The position numbers and the translations under genes were made by a program. The notes beneath the pieces were generated by a model. That model saw only the letters and a list, made by a program, of their open reading frames with translations, was not told where the DNA came from and searched no databases. Below, in pieces: positions 41,907 to 54,101 of a stretch of DNA of 64,000 nt (positions are counted from its first letter, which is position 1; every line of letters starts with the position of its first letter). The stretch comes from Allopusillimonas ginsengisoli (lineage in GTDB: Bacteria; Pseudomonadota; Gammaproteobacteria; Burkholderiales; Burkholderiaceae_B): contig RAPG01000008.1 in NCBI GenBank assembly GCA_005239165.1, positions 182,005-246,004 of the forward strand, read 5' to 3'.

Positions 41907-42466
41907 ATGAACAAGGCATTTGTCAAAGAAAACGACAACGACAACGATGATGACGACCTCGGCCCTGAGGCCGTCCCATTGCCTGTGGGTACAAAAAACT
42001 ACATAACCCGACAAGGTTACGACCGACTGCGGGCAGAGTACGAGCATTTAATTAACGTTGAACGGCCTGAAGTGGTGCAAGTCGTTTCCTGGGCAGCCTC
42101 CAACGGTGACCGCTCAGAAAACGGCGATTACCTGTATGGTAAAAAACGCCTGCGCGAAATCGACAGGCGCATGCGGTTTCTGACCAAGCGGCTGGAAATA
42201 GCCGAAGTGGTTGACCCGGCCTTGCAGCCCAATCGCGACCAGGTTTTTTTGGTGCCACAGTCGTTTACAGCGACAAAGCGGGCGAAGAGTTCAGGGTAAC
42301 CATTGTCGGCGTTGATGAGGCCGAGCCTCTGCAAGGCCGCATAAGCTGGATCTCGCCAGTTGCCCGCGCTTTGATCAAGGCGCATGAGGGCGATACGGTT
42401 GTCCTGCGCACACCAGCGGGTGTAGACGAGCTGGATGTGCTCGAGATCTCTTATCCCGAAGCTTGA
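41907..42466 (+). CDS. greB: Transcription elongation factor GreB (frameshifted in this sequence)
   Basis: GreB helps stalled RNA polymerase cleave its transcript. The N-terminal coiled-coil (YITRQGYDRLRAEYEHLINV, VSWAASNGDRSENGDYLYGK, LREIDRRMRFLTKRLE) is complete, but at NRDQVF the frame goes wrong, reading LVPQSFTATKRAKSSG and stopping at 42299. The proper C-terminal domain (GATVVYSDKAGEEFRVTIVG, SPVARALIKAHEGDTVVLRT) is open in another frame to 42466. The run of seven Ts at 42244-42250 needs eight to keep the frame (VFFGATV). So a base was lost, or the sequence is wrong, or transcription slips on the T run. The Asp-rich N-terminal stretch (NDNDNDDDD) is unusual for GreB. Confidence 0.9.
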
Positions 42467-42485
42467 TTAAGGCAGTTCGTGCTCA

Positions 42486-42512
42486 GGCCGGTCAGAATAG
42501 TGCAGACCGGCC
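42486..42512. terminator. Hairpin after greB, probable terminator
   Basis: GGCCGGTC (42486-42493) and GACCGGCC (42505-42512) form a perfect 8-bp stem with an 11-base loop, 20 bases after the greB stop. A T-rich stretch (CTTTCTTTTATA) follows only after about 10 bases, so termination strength is uncertain. The rest of the gap up to purL at 42838 contains no gene that I can see; TAAAAT near 42792 may be the -10 box of the purL promoter. Confidence 0.5.
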
Positions 42513-42837
42513 AAGAGAAACACTTTCTTTTATACGATCTTGTCGATCTTCAAAACCTCAGGCCTGGACTGCCTTGTGTCCGGGCATTGATCTGGGCCTT
42601 TTACCTTGACAGCCACGCGTACCAGGCCGCCATCAGGCGAGCACGTAGCGCACGATCCGGGCAGACTCATCCCCTGAGGGCACTGAACCGCAGGCAAGGC
42701 CTCGCTAAAGACGATAAAGACGAAATACCGTGTCACACCATTTCGAACGGTTCAGCCCTACGAGTCCTCAGCCTTTCCCCCCACGCTAACTGGTAAAATG
42801 CTATGTTTACCTCCCCCTCCTTTGCCTGCCTCGTATC

Positions 42838-45800
42838 GTGAACTCCTTTCTGCATTTTCCCGGCTCCCTGGTTTTATCCTCTTTCAGGCGCGAGCAATTG
42901 CTCCAGCGCTTTTCCCGGTTAGATCTGCCCGTTGCCGATATTCAAGGGCATTACGAGCATTTCGTGTGGGTTGACAGTAACCTTGACGACGCAGCGCAAC
43001 AGCGCCTGCAACAATTGCTCGATTACGGTGTAGCGGGCGAGGCCCCCAAACAAACCAAAAACACCCTGATGTTAAGCGTGGTACCACGTCTTGGCACGGT
43101 GTCGCCATGGGCCAGCAAGGCCACCGATATCGCTCACAACTGCGGCTTTTCTGCTGTACGACGCATAGAGCGCGGTATCCGCTACGTTATTACGCCTGAA
43201 CGCGGGCTGCTGGGCGCCAAAACATTCGATGAAACCCAGTTGGCGGCCATTGCCGGCTGTCTGCACGACCGCATGACCGAAACCGTGGTCGATCAAAACT
43301 TTGACGGCGCCGCACTGTTTGCCTCGCTGCCTGGCAAGCCCTTGCAAACCATTGATGTACTGGGAAGAGGGCAAGAAGCATTACAAGAAGCAAACCGCAC
43401 GCTGGGCCTGGCACTCTCGGCCGATGAGATCGAGTACCTTGACAGTGCGTTTCGTCAATTGGGGCGCAACCCCACTGACGTCGAGCTAATGATGTTCGCC
43501 CAGGCCAACAGCGAACACTGCCGCCACAAAATCTTTAATGCGCAGTGGGTCATAGACGGGCAGGCTCAAACGGAAACCCTTTTTGGCATGATACGCGCGA
43601 CGCACAAGGCGCAGCCCGAGGGCACGGTTGTGGCCTATTCCGACAACGCCGCCGTTATGGAAGGGGGGCAGGCCACGCTGTTTCACGCCAGCCGGCCGGG
43701 CCCAGAACCTGTTTACGGGCATCACGCGGCCCGTGTGCACACCTTGATGAAGGTTGAAACCCACAACCACCCAACCGCTATTGCGCCGTTTCCGGGTGCG
43801 GCCACGGGTGCAGGCGGCGAGATTCGTGACGAAGGAGCTACGGGCAGGGGGTCCAAGCCCAAGGCTGGCCTGACCGGCTTTACGGTTTCCAGCCTGCGTT
43901 TTGACGACGCCATAGAGCCTTGGGAGGCCGACAACTACGGCGCACCCGACCGTATTGCCAGCCCGCTCGACATCATGATAGAAGGCCCTATCGGCGGCGC
44001 CGCATTCAATAACGAATTTGGTCGCCCCAATTTGCTGGGCTACTTTCGCGCATTTGAGCAGACTTCTGCCGGTGTGCACTGGGGCTATCACAAGCCCATT
44101 ATGATCGCAGGCGGCCTGGGTTCCATCGACGCGCGCCTTACTCATAAAGACCCGATCCCTCCGGGTGCACTGCTCATTCAACTGGGCGGCCCCGGCATGC
44201 GCATAGGCATGGGCGGTAGTGCCGCATCCAGCATGAGCGCCGGTGCCAATACCGCCGAGCTTGATTTTGACTCTGTACAGCGCGACAACCCGGAGCTCGA
44301 ACGACGAGCCCAAGAAGTCATAGACCGCTGCTGGCAGCAGGGTGACAACAACCCCGTCATCGCCATCCACGACGTTGGAGCAGGCGGGCTGTCCAATGCG
44401 TTTCCCGAACTGGTCAATGACGCTGGCCGCGGTGCATTGTTTGAACTACAACAAGTGCATCTCGAAGAGTCTGGGCTGTCTGCCGCCGAAATCTGGAGCA
44501 ATGAATCGCAAGAACGCTATGTGCTGGCGATTGCCCCTCAAGATCTTGCCCGCTTTGACGCCATTGCGCAGCGCGAACGCTGTCCCTATTCTGTTGTGGG
44601 CGTAGCCACTGAAGAGCGCCAGCTTAGGGTTACCTACGGCGAAGGTTTGCCGGGCGTCAGTGAAACCGTTCAGGCTTTGCCCCAAGGCGAAATCCGTCCG
44701 GTTGATGTGCCCATTGATGTCATTCTGGGCAAGCCTCCGCGCATGGAGCGCGACGTACAGCGTCACGAAATCATGCACGAAGAGGTTGATGTCGTCGGAA
44801 TAGACCTGAGCGAAGCCATAAATCGTGTACTGCGCCACCCCACAGTGGCCAGCAAAAACTTCCTTATCACCATTGGTGATCGCAGCGTTGGCGGGCTTAG
44901 CAGCCGCGACCAGATGGTTGGCCCGTGGCAAATCCCCGTGGCCGATTGCGCGGTAACACTGGCTGACTACGAAAGCGTGCGCGGTGAAGCCATGGCCATG
45001 GGCGAACGCACGCCTTTGGCTGTCATTAACGCCCCGGCATCAGGCCGTATGGCGGTTGCAGAGGCACTGACCAACCTGGTTGCCAGCGATGTGCAATCAC
45101 TCAAAGACATTAAGCTGTCGGCCAACTGGATGGCTGCCTGCGGTGCAGAGGGGCAAGACGCCGCACTGTATGACACCGTGGCTGCGGTCAGCGACTGGTG
45201 CCAGGCACTGGATCTGTCTATACCCGTTGGCAAAGATTCACTCTCCATGCGCACAACATGGGAGCAAGACGGCGAGGCGCGTGAGGTTGTTGCTCCGGTT
45301 TCGCTGGTGGTAACCGCTTTTGCGCCCGTCGCTGACGTGCGCGCCACGCTGACGCCACAGCTACGCACAGACATGGGCGACACGGTATTAATTCTCATAG
45401 ATCTTGGCCTGGGCCAGCAACGCCTGGGCGGTTCCGTACTGGCACAGGTGTTCAACCAGGTAGGGCAAGATGCCCCCGACATGCACGATGCAACTGTCAT
45501 GCGTGCATTTTTCCAGACCCTACGCAAACTGGCGCAAGACGGTGATATTCTCGCCTACCATGATCGTTCAGACGGCGGCTTGCTTGCTACGGTGTGCGAA
45601 ATGGCATTTGCCGGCCGCACTGGCGTTTCTCTTAACATTGACATGCTTACCTTTGACGCCAATGTGGCTGACTGGGGCGATTACAAGATAAGGTCTGAAC
45701 AGGTGGCGGTGCAGCGTGACGAAGCCACGATCAAGGCTTTGTTCGCCGAAGAGGCGGGCGCTGTCATCCAGGTACCACGCAGCCGCCGCGATGCCGTGCT

Positions 45801-46893
45801 TGAGGTGCTGCATAAAGCAGGGCTGTCTACACACTCACACCCCGTTGGCACACTCAATACCAAAGACGAAGTGCAGATCTACCGCGACGGCCAGTGCATT
45901 TATCAAAAGCCGCGCGCCGACCTTGGCCGGCAGTGGTCCGAGGTTACACGTCGCATCATGAGTCTGCGCGACAACCCGGCGTGTGCCGAGGCCGAATTTG
46001 AACTCTGGAACGACGTCGAATACCCGGGCCTGACGCCTGTGGTGTCGTTTGATCCGCAAAAAGATGTCGCCGCGCCGTTTGTTGCGCGCGGAGCCCGGCC
46101 GCGCATGGCTGTACTGCGCGAGCAGGGTTGCAACAGCCAGGTCGAAATGGCGTGGGCGTTCGACAAGGCTGGCTTTGAGGTGCTTGATGTACACATGACA
46201 GACCTGCTTTCTGGGCGGGTACGTCTTGACACCGTGCAGGGTCTGGTTGCCGTTGGCGGCTTTAGCTACGGCGATGTGCTGGGAGCGGGAGAAGGCTGGG
46301 CGCGCACCATACTGTTTAACAACCAGTTGTCAGATCAGTTTTCAGCCTATTTTGCCCGGCCCGATACCTTTGCGCTGGGTGTATGCAACGGTTGTCAGAT
46401 GATGGCAGCACTTGCCACCATGATCCCCGGTGCAGAACACTGGCCCCGGTTTACGCGCAACCAGTCTGAAAAATACGAAGCCAGGCTGTCACTGGTCGAA
46501 ATTCCTGAGTCGCCGTCGCTGTTTCTGCAAGGCATGGCTGGCACACAGGTACCGGTGGCTGTTGCGCACGGCGAAGGTTACGCTGACTTCTCGCGTCAGG
46601 GGAATCAGGCCAAGGTGCAGGGCGCACTGTACTTTGTCGATAACCGTGGGGTACGCACAGAAGACTACCCCGCCAACCCCAACGGAAGCCCTCAGGGGCT
46701 CACTGGCGTCACCACAGCAGACGGTCGTTTCACTGTCATGATGCCGCACCCTGAGCGCGTCACACGCAATGTAATGATGTCGTGGGCACCCAGCTCTTGG
46801 GGCGAGCAAGACAGCGGCGGGCTGGACTGCCCTCAGGGCGGATTTACACCGTGGATGCGCATGTTCCGCAATGCCCGGGTGTGGCTGGGGTAA
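42838..46893 (+). CDS. purL: Phosphoribosylformylglycinamidine synthase, single-chain
   Basis: Fourth step of purine synthesis: converts FGAR, ATP and glutamine into FGAM. 1351 residues, the large single-chain gammaproteobacterial form, starting with GTG at 42838. N-terminal FGAM-synthase linker region ([20 protein letters not shown]), ATP-binding half with [19 protein letters not shown] and [20 protein letters not shown], and the C-terminal glutamine amidotransferase with the catalytic Cys in [13 protein letters not shown] (about residue 1180), VAHGEGYAD and MPHPERV. It stands alone, followed by a long hairpin. Confidence 0.96.
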   Translation: MNSFLHFPGSLVLSSFRREQLLQRFSRLDLPVADIQGHYEHFVWVDSNLDDAAQQRLQQLLDYGVAGEAPKQTKNTLMLSVVPRLGTVSPWASKATDIAHNCGFSAVRRIERGIRYVITPERGLLGAKTFDETQLAAIAGCLHDRMTETVVDQNFDGAALFASLPGKPLQTIDVLGRGQEALQEANRTLGLALSADEIEYLDSAFRQLGRNPTDVELMMFAQANSEHCRHKIFNAQWVIDGQAQTETLFGMIRATHKAQPEGTVVAYSDNAAVMEGGQATLFHASRPGPEPVYGHHAARVHTLMKVETHNHPTAIAPFPGAATGAGGEIRDEGATGRGSKPKAGLTGFTVSSLRFDDAIEPWEADNYGAPDRIASPLDIMIEGPIGGAAFNNEFGRPNLLGYFRAFEQTSAGVHWGYHKPIMIAGGLGSIDARLTHKDPIPPGALLIQLGGPGMRIGMGGSAASSMSAGANTAELDFDSVQRDNPELERRAQEVIDRCWQQGDNNPVIAIHDVGAGGLSNAFPELVNDAGRGALFELQQVHLEESGLSAAEIWSNESQERYVLAIAPQDLARFDAIAQRERCPYSVVGVATEERQLRVTYGEGLPGVSETVQALPQGEIRPVDVPIDVILGKPPRMERDVQRHEIMHEEVDVVGIDLSEAINRVLRHPTVASKNFLITIGDRSVGGLSSRDQMVGPWQIPVADCAVTLADYESVRGEAMAMGERTPLAVINAPASGRMAVAEALTNLVASDVQSLKDIKLSANWMAACGAEGQDAALYDTVAAVSDWCQALDLSIPVGKDSLSMRTTWEQDGEAREVVAPVSLVVTAFAPVADVRATLTPQLRTDMGDTVLILIDLGLGQQRLGGSVLAQVFNQVGQDAPDMHDATVMRAFFQTLRKLAQDGDILAYHDRSDGGLLATVCEMAFAGRTGVSLNIDMLTFDANVADWGDYKIRSEQVAVQRDEATIKALFAEEAGAVIQVPRSRRDAVLEVLHKAGLSTHSHPVGTLNTKDEVQIYRDGQCIYQKPRADLGRQWSEVTRRIMSLRDNPACAEAEFELWNDVEYPGLTPVVSFDPQKDVAAPFVARGARPRMAVLREQGCNSQVEMAWAFDKAGFEVLDVHMTDLLSGRVRLDTVQGLVAVGGFSYGDVLGAGEGWARTILFNNQLSDQFSAYFARPDTFALGVCNGCQMMAALATMIPGAEHWPRFTRNQSEKYEARLSLVEIPESPSLFLQGMAGTQVPVAVAHGEGYADFSRQGNQAKVQGALYFVDNRGVRTEDYPANPNGSPQGLTGVTTADGRFTVMMPHPERVTRNVMMSWAPSSWGEQDSGGLDCPQGGFTPWMRMFRNARVWLG

Positions 46894-46915
46894 TACGTCT
46901 CGCACCCACCCGAAC

Positions 46916-46958
46916 AACTCTCCAGGCACAGCGGTAAATTCAGCTGCGCCGGAGAGTT
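46916..46958. other. Long hairpin after purL
   Basis: AACTCTCCAGGCACAGC (46916-46932) pairs with GCTGCGCC plus GGAGAGTT (46943-46958) around a ten-base loop. The stem is about 16 pairs, with one G-U pair and one bulged base. No T run follows, so it is not a standard terminator, but its position 22 bases after the purL stop suggests a role in ending or protecting the message. The gap 46894-47227 otherwise holds a near direct repeat of CTGGCCCGG(A/G)CAAT at about 47080 and 47097, and the guaB promoter. Confidence 0.6.
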
Positions 46959-47198
46959 GATGGTGCCAAACATTGCCTGCACGTGCCGTTCTGTAAGCTG
47001 AATAAATTGTTTTAGGTTTCGCCATTGCTCAAATCGGTTGGCGAGCCTGGGCTATTGCAGTTGATCGAACCAGCTAGCTGGCCCGGACAATGAAAACTGG
47101 CCCGGGCAATCAATGTGGACGTCGCAATCAGCCCACACGCAACGGCCGGTATAGCCAGCCCTCCGGGCCGGAGGCTAGGTAAATACCCTCAGGTGGCG

Positions 47199-47204
47199 TA
47201 TAAT
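47199..47204 (+). promoter_or_regulatory. Probable guaB promoter -10 box
   Basis: A consensus TATAAT lies 24 bases upstream of the guaB start. No clear TTGACA-like -35 element is visible at the usual distance, so activity may depend on other factors. Confidence 0.45.
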
Positions 47205-47224
47205 TCTGCTTTGCACGGAGCTAG

Positions 47225-48688
<1,464 letters not shown>

Positions 48689-48861
48689 GCCGTCCAATGG
48701 CCTGCCGCGCCATCCATCGCCTTTAACGGACTGCGCGGCATAAAACACATAAGGTTTTCTACGTACAGAGTCGCTTTCGTGAGCTGACGCAGCAGCTTGG
48801 CGGCCACTGGTTCAGGCCAGCATCCGCCAAATTCAGTGCAACAGCGTCTGCGAGCCGCTGC

Positions 48862-49614
48862 TTAAACTGCAGCAGCAGCCAGCAAAGTTTTTATCACTTC
48901 TTCTGGGTGTGAAACCATGGCGCAATGCCCACCGGGCAGCGTTTCTACCGGCCATGCGGTGTTAGCCTTTACCCATTCAAGCGAATTTCGCACAGCTATA
49001 AATTCAGGCTCTGTACACTGCACGTAGGTGGCGGGCAGGTTGTTGCCAACGGGGTTTTTAAGCTGCAGGGCGGTGCAGTAGGTGTTATAGGGGTGTGGAG
49101 TAACGCGGCCTTCTTCAAATGCCAAGTCATCCGCCTCGGTAAGGCCAAGCGCCTCCAGCCGGGGAGCGGCCAGCACCGGCACTGGCCCACCAGCTTTTTC
49201 TACGCCTGCTTCCAGTTTCTCGATGATATTGGGTGGCAGCGTATCAAGCGTTGAAATACCGTTTTCCAGAATGAAGGCATCAAGATACACCAGCTTTTTG
49301 ATGCGCTCAGCCGCAATATCTGCCACGCCGGTTATTGTCAGGCCCCCAAAACTGTGCCCCACAAGAACAACGTCGTGAAGATCTTCCCAGACCAGCACAT
49401 TGACAATGTCTTGCACAAACGTGTGCAGCGTGATGTCAGTCGACAGCAAGTGACTGCGCTCACCCAGCCCGGTACAGGTTGGGGTGTAGACAACATGACC
49501 TGCGGCACGCAGCCGGTCGGCAACGCGAGCCCAGCACCAGCCGCCATGCCAGGCACCGTGCACCAGCACAAACGTATAGGGGTCTGTCACAGTAGTTGGA
49601 TTAGAAACAGTCAT
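48862..49614 (-). CDS. Alpha/beta hydrolase, plant-methylesterase-like, 250 aa
   Basis: A soluble esterase. The opening YTFVLVHGAWHGGWCWARVA, the nucleophile elbow VLVGHSFGGLTITGVA (Ser about residue 82) and the His in PGGHCAMVSHPEEV place it in the group of EstC/salicylate-methylesterase-like hydrolases. ATG at 49614 is used; a TTG at 49638 would overlap the MFS gene. The gene is probably co-transcribed with that MFS carrier and both interrupt guaB and guaA. Substrate unknown. Confidence 0.83.
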   Translation of the reverse strand: MTVSNPTTVTDPYTFVLVHGAWHGGWCWARVADRLRAAGHVVYTPTCTGLGERSHLLSTDITLHTFVQDIVNVLVWEDLHDVVLVGHSFGGLTITGVADIAAERIKKLVYLDAFILENGISTLDTLPPNIIEKLEAGVEKAGGPVPVLAAPRLEALGLTEADDLAFEEGRVTPHPYNTYCTALQLKNPVGNNLPATYVQCTEPEFIAVRNSLEWVKANTAWPVETLPGGHCAMVSHPEEVIKTLLAAAAV

Positions 49615-49634
49615 GTGATGGGTACTCGTAGATA

Positions 49635-50888
49635 TCAATGAAAAGGAGCGGCAAGCGACGGCGCAGACGGAAAGGGACGCAGCAGAAAGAAAACACCCAG
49701 CACCAGCACGGCACTCGCCAGCTGTAGCGCAACTGCGAGGCTGACGCCCAGCCAGTCATGGATGACACTGAAAAAGATTGGCCCAATTAGCTGGCCAAGC
49801 GCAAATGCGGTAGTAATGGCGGCAGTCAGTATCCGGGCATGCGCCCCGCCACGGGCCTGAGCTTCTTGCATGCCAATCATAGTGATGACCAGCAGCGTGC
49901 CCCCGACGCACAGGGCGGCGATGACGATTGCGACAATGCTGGTCCACAGAGCCGGTAGCAATACGCCCACCGCCATAATAAGCTGGGAAACAATCCAGAT
50001 TTTACGACGCGAAAAAGCTTGCAACAGCCGACTGGTAACCAAGGTGGAAGCGGCGGCAGCAATGCCAAATACCGGCCATGCCAGACCAAAAACTGCAGGG
50101 TCAGACACCAACTGGCGCGCCTGTGCCGGCAGAAACGTAGCAGGCAAAATATAACCAAAGCCAAAGCTGGTGTAACAAGCAATCATGCGCCAATGGCGCA
50201 GAAGCACACTGTGAGCCGACTCGCCAGAAGGCGCTTGCTGCGCGGGAAGATCGGTGTCGGTGGCCGACTGCCCGGAAGATTTGGGAACGGGTACCGTCGA
50301 GCGGAAGGAAGTGGATGTGGACGCAGGTGAGCCCCAAAGGCGGCGTGCAGCAATTGTGCCAAGCAATGCCATTAAGCCCATGACAAGCCAGGCCGTCGAC
50401 GAAGAAACATGGGCCAGAGCCAGGCCCATAGAGAGCAACCCAGCCAGGGCAATGCCGGCGCCCACCCCCGCAAACACAATGCCCGCCTTGTTAGACTTGC
50501 CCATGGCCGCAAGCCTGCCCATACATAAGGTAGCCGTGCTGACCAGCACAATGGCACTGCCCAGACCAGCGATAAAGCGCCACGCTGCCCAGGCAGTCCA
50601 ACTGTCGCCAATGGCCATAAGGGCTGTGGTGAGGGCCACACCAGCAAGCCCCACACGTAGCTGTGTAGCGACGGACCAGGGAAGGGCACCCGCTGCCAGA
50701 GCGCCAACCAGATAGCCCAGATAGTTGGCACCCGCCAGCCAGCCGGCCTGTGCAAGTTCCAGACCAGCGTCTTGCTGCATCATGGGGAGTAGGGGGGTAA
50801 ATGCGAAACGGCCTATGCCCATGGCGACAGCTAGTGCAATCATGCCTGAGAAGGCGAGTACGGCGGCAGAAGGTTGTTGATGTTGCAT
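49635..50888 (-). CDS. MFS transporter, YbfB/YjiJ family
   Basis: A 417-residue 12-helix membrane carrier. The start FSGMIALAVAMGIGRFAFTP is the characteristic YbfB/YjiJ opening, followed by QAGWLAGANYLGYLVGALAA. A Ser-rich, poorly conserved loop (residues about 190-220) separates the two halves. The substrate is unknown. It is divergent from guaA with about 110 bases between, and the esterase gene starts about 20 bases after it. Confidence 0.85.
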   Translation of the reverse strand: MQHQQPSAAVLAFSGMIALAVAMGIGRFAFTPLLPMMQQDAGLELAQAGWLAGANYLGYLVGALAAGALPWSVATQLRVGLAGVALTTALMAIGDSWTAWAAWRFIAGLGSAIVLVSTATLCMGRLAAMGKSNKAGIVFAGVGAGIALAGLLSMGLALAHVSSSTAWLVMGLMALLGTIAARRLWGSPASTSTSFRSTVPVPKSSGQSATDTDLPAQQAPSGESAHSVLLRHWRMIACYTSFGFGYILPATFLPAQARQLVSDPAVFGLAWPVFGIAAAASTLVTSRLLQAFSRRKIWIVSQLIMAVGVLLPALWTSIVAIVIAALCVGGTLLVITMIGMQEAQARGGAHARILTAAITTAFALGQLIGPIFFSVIHDWLGVSLAVALQLASAVLVLGVFFLLRPFPSAPSLAAPFH

Positions 50889-50995
50889 GCAGGCTCCAGA
50901 ATACCCATTAATGTAGCCGCACAGACACCCACGCGCCAGCGCAAAGCCTTCCGATGCAGTACATTAACGCCTTGATTTCTTTTTTCTGCCAAGCC

Positions 50996-52585
50996 ATGCA
51001 CCAGCGTATCCTCATTCTCGATTACGGTTCACAAGTCACTCAACTCATTGCCCGCCGCGTACGCGATGCTGGCGTTTTCTGCGAAATACATCCTGGCGAT
51101 GTCGATGACGACTTTATTGCCTCGCAGCGCGAAGGCCTCAAGGGCATTATTCTTTCAGGCAGCCATGCATCGGCTTATGCCGAAGCTTCCCTGAAAGTGC
51201 CCAGTAAAGTATTCGAAGCCGGTGTGCCCGTACTGGGCATTTGCTACGGCATGCAGTCTATGGCGACGCAATTGGGTGGCAAGGTAGAGTGGTCTGATCA
51301 CCGCGAGTTTGGTTACGCTGAGCTGCGAGCACATGGCCACACCCGATTGTTAAGTGGGCTGCAAGACTTCGAAACACCCGAAGGTCACGGCATGCTCAAG
51401 GTATGGATGAGCCACGGTGACAAGGTTACCGCGCTGCCACCAGGCTTTAAGCTAATGGCTTCCACGCCATCATGCCCCATTGCCGGCATGGCAGACGAAG
51501 ACCGCGGTTTCTACGCACTGCAGTTTCATCCAGAGGTTACGCATACTGCGCAGGGTGAAGCCATTTTGTCGCGCTTTGTCACCGAGATCTGTGGCTGCAA
51601 TCATGATTGGAATATGCCTGATTATGTCGAAGAGGCGGTCGCGCATATTCGCGCCCAGGTGGGTGACGATGAGGTCATTCTCGGGCTGTCAGGCGGGGTA
51701 GATTCCTCTGTGGCCGCCGCGCTTATCCACAAGGCTATTGGCGACCAGCTTACCTGCGTGTTTGTTGATCATGGCCTGCTGCGGCTAAATGAAGGCAAAA
51801 AGGTTATGGAGACCTTCGCCGGGCACTTTGGCATCAAGATTATTCATGTTGAAGCCTCTGAAGTATTTCTTGGCAAGCTGGCCGGTGTTGCTGACCCTGA
51901 AGCCAAGCGCAAAATCATCGGCCGCGAATTCGTAGAAATCTTTCAAGATCAGGCAGGCAAGCTCAGCAATGCGCGCTGGCTGGCACAAGGCACTATTTAC
52001 CCCGACGTCATCGAGTCGGCCGGCGCAAAAACCGGCAAGGCAGTGGCCATCAAGTCACACCATAACGTGGGTGGGCTGCCTGAAACGCTTAATTTAAAGC
52101 TGCTTGAGCCACTGCGCGAGCTGTTCAAAGACGAAGTGCGCAAGCTGGGCGTGGCCCTGGGTTTGCCACCTGCCATGGTTTATCGGCACCCGTTTCCTGG
52201 CCCAGGCCTGGGCGTGCGCATATTGGGCGAAGTCAAAAAAGAGTTTGCAGACCTGTTGCGTCGCGCTGATGCGATATTTATTGAAGAGCTGCGCAATACC
52301 ATAGACCCTGTCAGTGGGCAAAGCTGGTACGACCTTACTTCGCAAGCCTTCGCGGTATTTTTGCCAGTGAAGTCGGTAGGCGTGATGGGTGACGGGCGTA
52401 CCTATGAGTATGTTGTAGCGCTGCGCGCGGTGCAGACTACTGATTTCATGACGGCTGACTGGGCTGAGCTACCGTACTCCTTGCTCAAACGTGTGTCGTC
52501 ACGCATTATCAATGAGGTACGCGGCATCAATCGGGTTACGTACGATGTGTCGAGCAAGCCGCCTGCGACGATTGAGTGGGAGTAG
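50996..52585 (+). CDS. guaA: GMP synthase, glutamine-hydrolysing
   Basis: Converts XMP to GMP with glutamine and ATP. The ATG at 50996 ([20 protein letters not shown]) gives 529 residues; a start 42 bases upstream is less likely. The class I amidotransferase domain has the Cys in [12 protein letters not shown] and the His and Glu in [10 protein letters not shown]. The PP-loop of the synthetase is [15 protein letters not shown], and [13 protein letters not shown] lies in the dimer domain. The 3' end, ATTGAGTGGGAGTAG, recurs 2.4 kb downstream, and this gene end is a well-known integration site for genomic islands. Confidence 0.97.
   Translation: MHQRILILDYGSQVTQLIARRVRDAGVFCEIHPGDVDDDFIASQREGLKGIILSGSHASAYAEASLKVPSKVFEAGVPVLGICYGMQSMATQLGGKVEWSDHREFGYAELRAHGHTRLLSGLQDFETPEGHGMLKVWMSHGDKVTALPPGFKLMASTPSCPIAGMADEDRGFYALQFHPEVTHTAQGEAILSRFVTEICGCNHDWNMPDYVEEAVAHIRAQVGDDEVILGLSGGVDSSVAAALIHKAIGDQLTCVFVDHGLLRLNEGKKVMETFAGHFGIKIIHVEASEVFLGKLAGVADPEAKRKIIGREFVEIFQDQAGKLSNARWLAQGTIYPDVIESAGAKTGKAVAIKSHHNVGGLPETLNLKLLEPLRELFKDEVRKLGVALGLPPAMVYRHPFPGPGLGVRILGEVKKEFADLLRRADAIFIEELRNTIDPVSGQSWYDLTSQAFAVFLPVKSVGVMGDGRTYEYVVALRAVQTTDFMTADWAELPYSLLKRVSSRIINEVRGINRVTYDVSSKPPATIEWE
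52571..52585 (+). repeat. Left copy of a 15-bp direct repeat at the guaA 3' end (putative att site)
   Basis: ATTGAGTGGGAGTAG is the last 15 bases of guaA and is repeated exactly at 54959-54973. Such duplication of a gene end is the usual trace of integrase-driven insertion. The 55 bases after it are AT-rich and share AAATCAA and ATTAAAGTGA at nearly the same spacing with the region after the second copy. Confidence 0.8.
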
Positions 52586-52672
52586 ATGCTTTTTGAAATA
52601 TTATTACAAATCAAATAGTTATTATTATTTATTAAAGTGAATAGTTAATATTTATTTTTGGATTAAGTGATT

Positions 52673-52987
52673 TTATTTCATGTGTAAAACCGGCGTTTTT
52701 GTGCCATAGGCGTCGCCAGTAACGCAGCATAGTGCGACCATTCCGACACAAAATGCTCCGCCACAGCCTGAGTGCTTGATATACCCAAAGAGCAAGCACC
52801 CGTTCACCGTCAGCCTGCTTTTTCTGGCGCGGCGACAGGGTGGAGTTTTGTTTAGGAAATTCAGGCATTCCCGGCGCACAGCAGAGCGGGCGCTGTCCAA
52901 TTGAACCAGCAGATTGAGCAGACTTTGCTTGGGTGCGTCTGCCAGCAGGACAGTCAGGGGATCATCCATTTTGGGCTTCTCCACCAT
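52673..52987 (-). pseudogene. Degraded gene downstream of the SEC-C gene (island 1)
   Basis: Begins seven bases after the SEC-C stop, with MVEKPKMDDPLTVLLADAPK and SLLNLLVQLDSARSAVRREC. It then changes frame: another frame gives NSTLSPRQKKQADGERVLALW, the likely original continuation, before this also breaks. The same opening is found after the second SEC-C copy, again decayed. It was probably a larger helical protein encoded with the SEC-C gene. Its family is not known to me. Confidence 0.55.
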
Positions 52988-52993
52988 GAGGAT

Positions 52994-54016
52994 TTATCTT
53001 GGAAATTGGAATTGCACGGCGTTGCCCAGCAGGGGCAGGGCTTTCACTCGATACTCGTGGCACAGAATATCATCAGAGACCTTTTCCACTTCGGCCAGTC
53101 CGAAAAAGCCCACGAAATCCACTAGAGTGCGCCAGGTATAGCAACGGCGTAAGTCCTCCTCGGCAGTAAAGATCGGGCTTGGTGGTACGTCATTCAACAC
53201 AATGGGGAAGGCCCGCAAAAACGCATCTTCGTAGAAGGTCTGCGACCGCCAGGTATCACCGTGGCGGGTGAGTAGATACAGAGTGAACAAAGATGCCTGC
53301 TGTATAAAGCGCAAGTCCGCATAGCCATCCCGGTAGGCCCAATTGAATTGCTCGGCATAGGCCTTGAGCAGCCTGGAATAGACCACTGCCAGACCGCCCT
53401 CGGCCAACAGGCGACGGCAGTCGCGGCTGAGGATAAACCGCCCCTTGTATTTGCGGATCAGCCCTGCGAGTTCTGCCACCAGGCGAGTGACATGTAGATC
53501 GAAAAAATCCTCTTCCCGGTTTATGCCGCCGCATCGAGTACGTTCCTGGTGGGTCTTCTCGTCCCAGTAGGCCAAGGCGGCGTCACGGCAGAAGTTGCGT
53601 GGCAGATTGCCCTTGGCGGTTGGTTTTAGACCCTGCTCGCCGATGGCCTCCGCCAGCAGGCTGAAAAGTCGCGTTATCGGTGTGCTCGGCTGTGACTTAA
53701 GTACTTCTGGAAAGAGAACCAGGCGCACGGAGGTGAACGGCTGGTGTAGCATCCAGGCCATTAGCTCGGGGGACAGGCCCTCGAATTCATCCAGCTGGCG
53801 CTGATTTTGCTGCCAGGTATGTTCGGTTACAAAGACCTGTGCATCTTCCAGTGTGTCGAATCGCTGGCCTTCAAGCGCCTTACGCAATGCATCGGAGGGA
53901 CTTGCCGTATTGTTATTTGGGGCCGGCCCGCTTGTCTTACCCAGACAGCAGTAGTTGAATTGCTTCCCACTGCCGCAGGGGCAGGGATCGTTGCGGTCGA
54001 CGGATGCTGCTTTCAT
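52994..54016 (-). CDS. SEC-C zinc-binding-domain protein, 340 aa
   Basis: The N-terminal SEC-C motif RNDPCPCGSGKQFNYCCLG (Cys 12, 14, 23, 24) would bind one zinc ion, as in the SecA tail. After a low-complexity linker (NNNTASPSDA) comes a large helical region of about 290 residues with conserved blocks FEGLSPELMAWMLHQPF, LKPTAKGNLPRNFCRDAALA, EEDFFDLHVTRLVAELAGLI and PLLGNAVQFQF. I cannot assign a function; the family is widespread as SEC-C domain-containing protein and often lies in accessory regions. A second, truncated copy is at 56247-57110. It is followed by a decayed gene and lies near a toxin-antitoxin pair. Confidence 0.8.
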   Translation of the reverse strand: MKAASVDRNDPCPCGSGKQFNYCCLGKTSGPAPNNNTASPSDALRKALEGQRFDTLEDAQVFVTEHTWQQNQRQLDEFEGLSPELMAWMLHQPFTSVRLVLFPEVLKSQPSTPITRLFSLLAEAIGEQGLKPTAKGNLPRNFCRDAALAYWDEKTHQERTRCGGINREEDFFDLHVTRLVAELAGLIRKYKGRFILSRDCRRLLAEGGLAVVYSRLLKAYAEQFNWAYRDGYADLRFIQQASLFTLYLLTRHGDTWRSQTFYEDAFLRAFPIVLNDVPPSPIFTAEEDLRRCYTWRTLVDFVGFFGLAEVEKVSDDILCHEYRVKALPLLGNAVQFQFPR

Positions 54017-54101
54017 GGAGGCTCCGTGCGCGGAATATTAAGGGTGTCGATCTGGTGGGTTATGTAAATCAAGATGGGGAGGCCTCGGTAGTCTCCCAAC
54101 G

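Noticed and set aside
42606..42611. TTGACA as the -35 box of the purL promoter
   Set aside because: No AT-rich -10 element lies 16-18 bases downstream.
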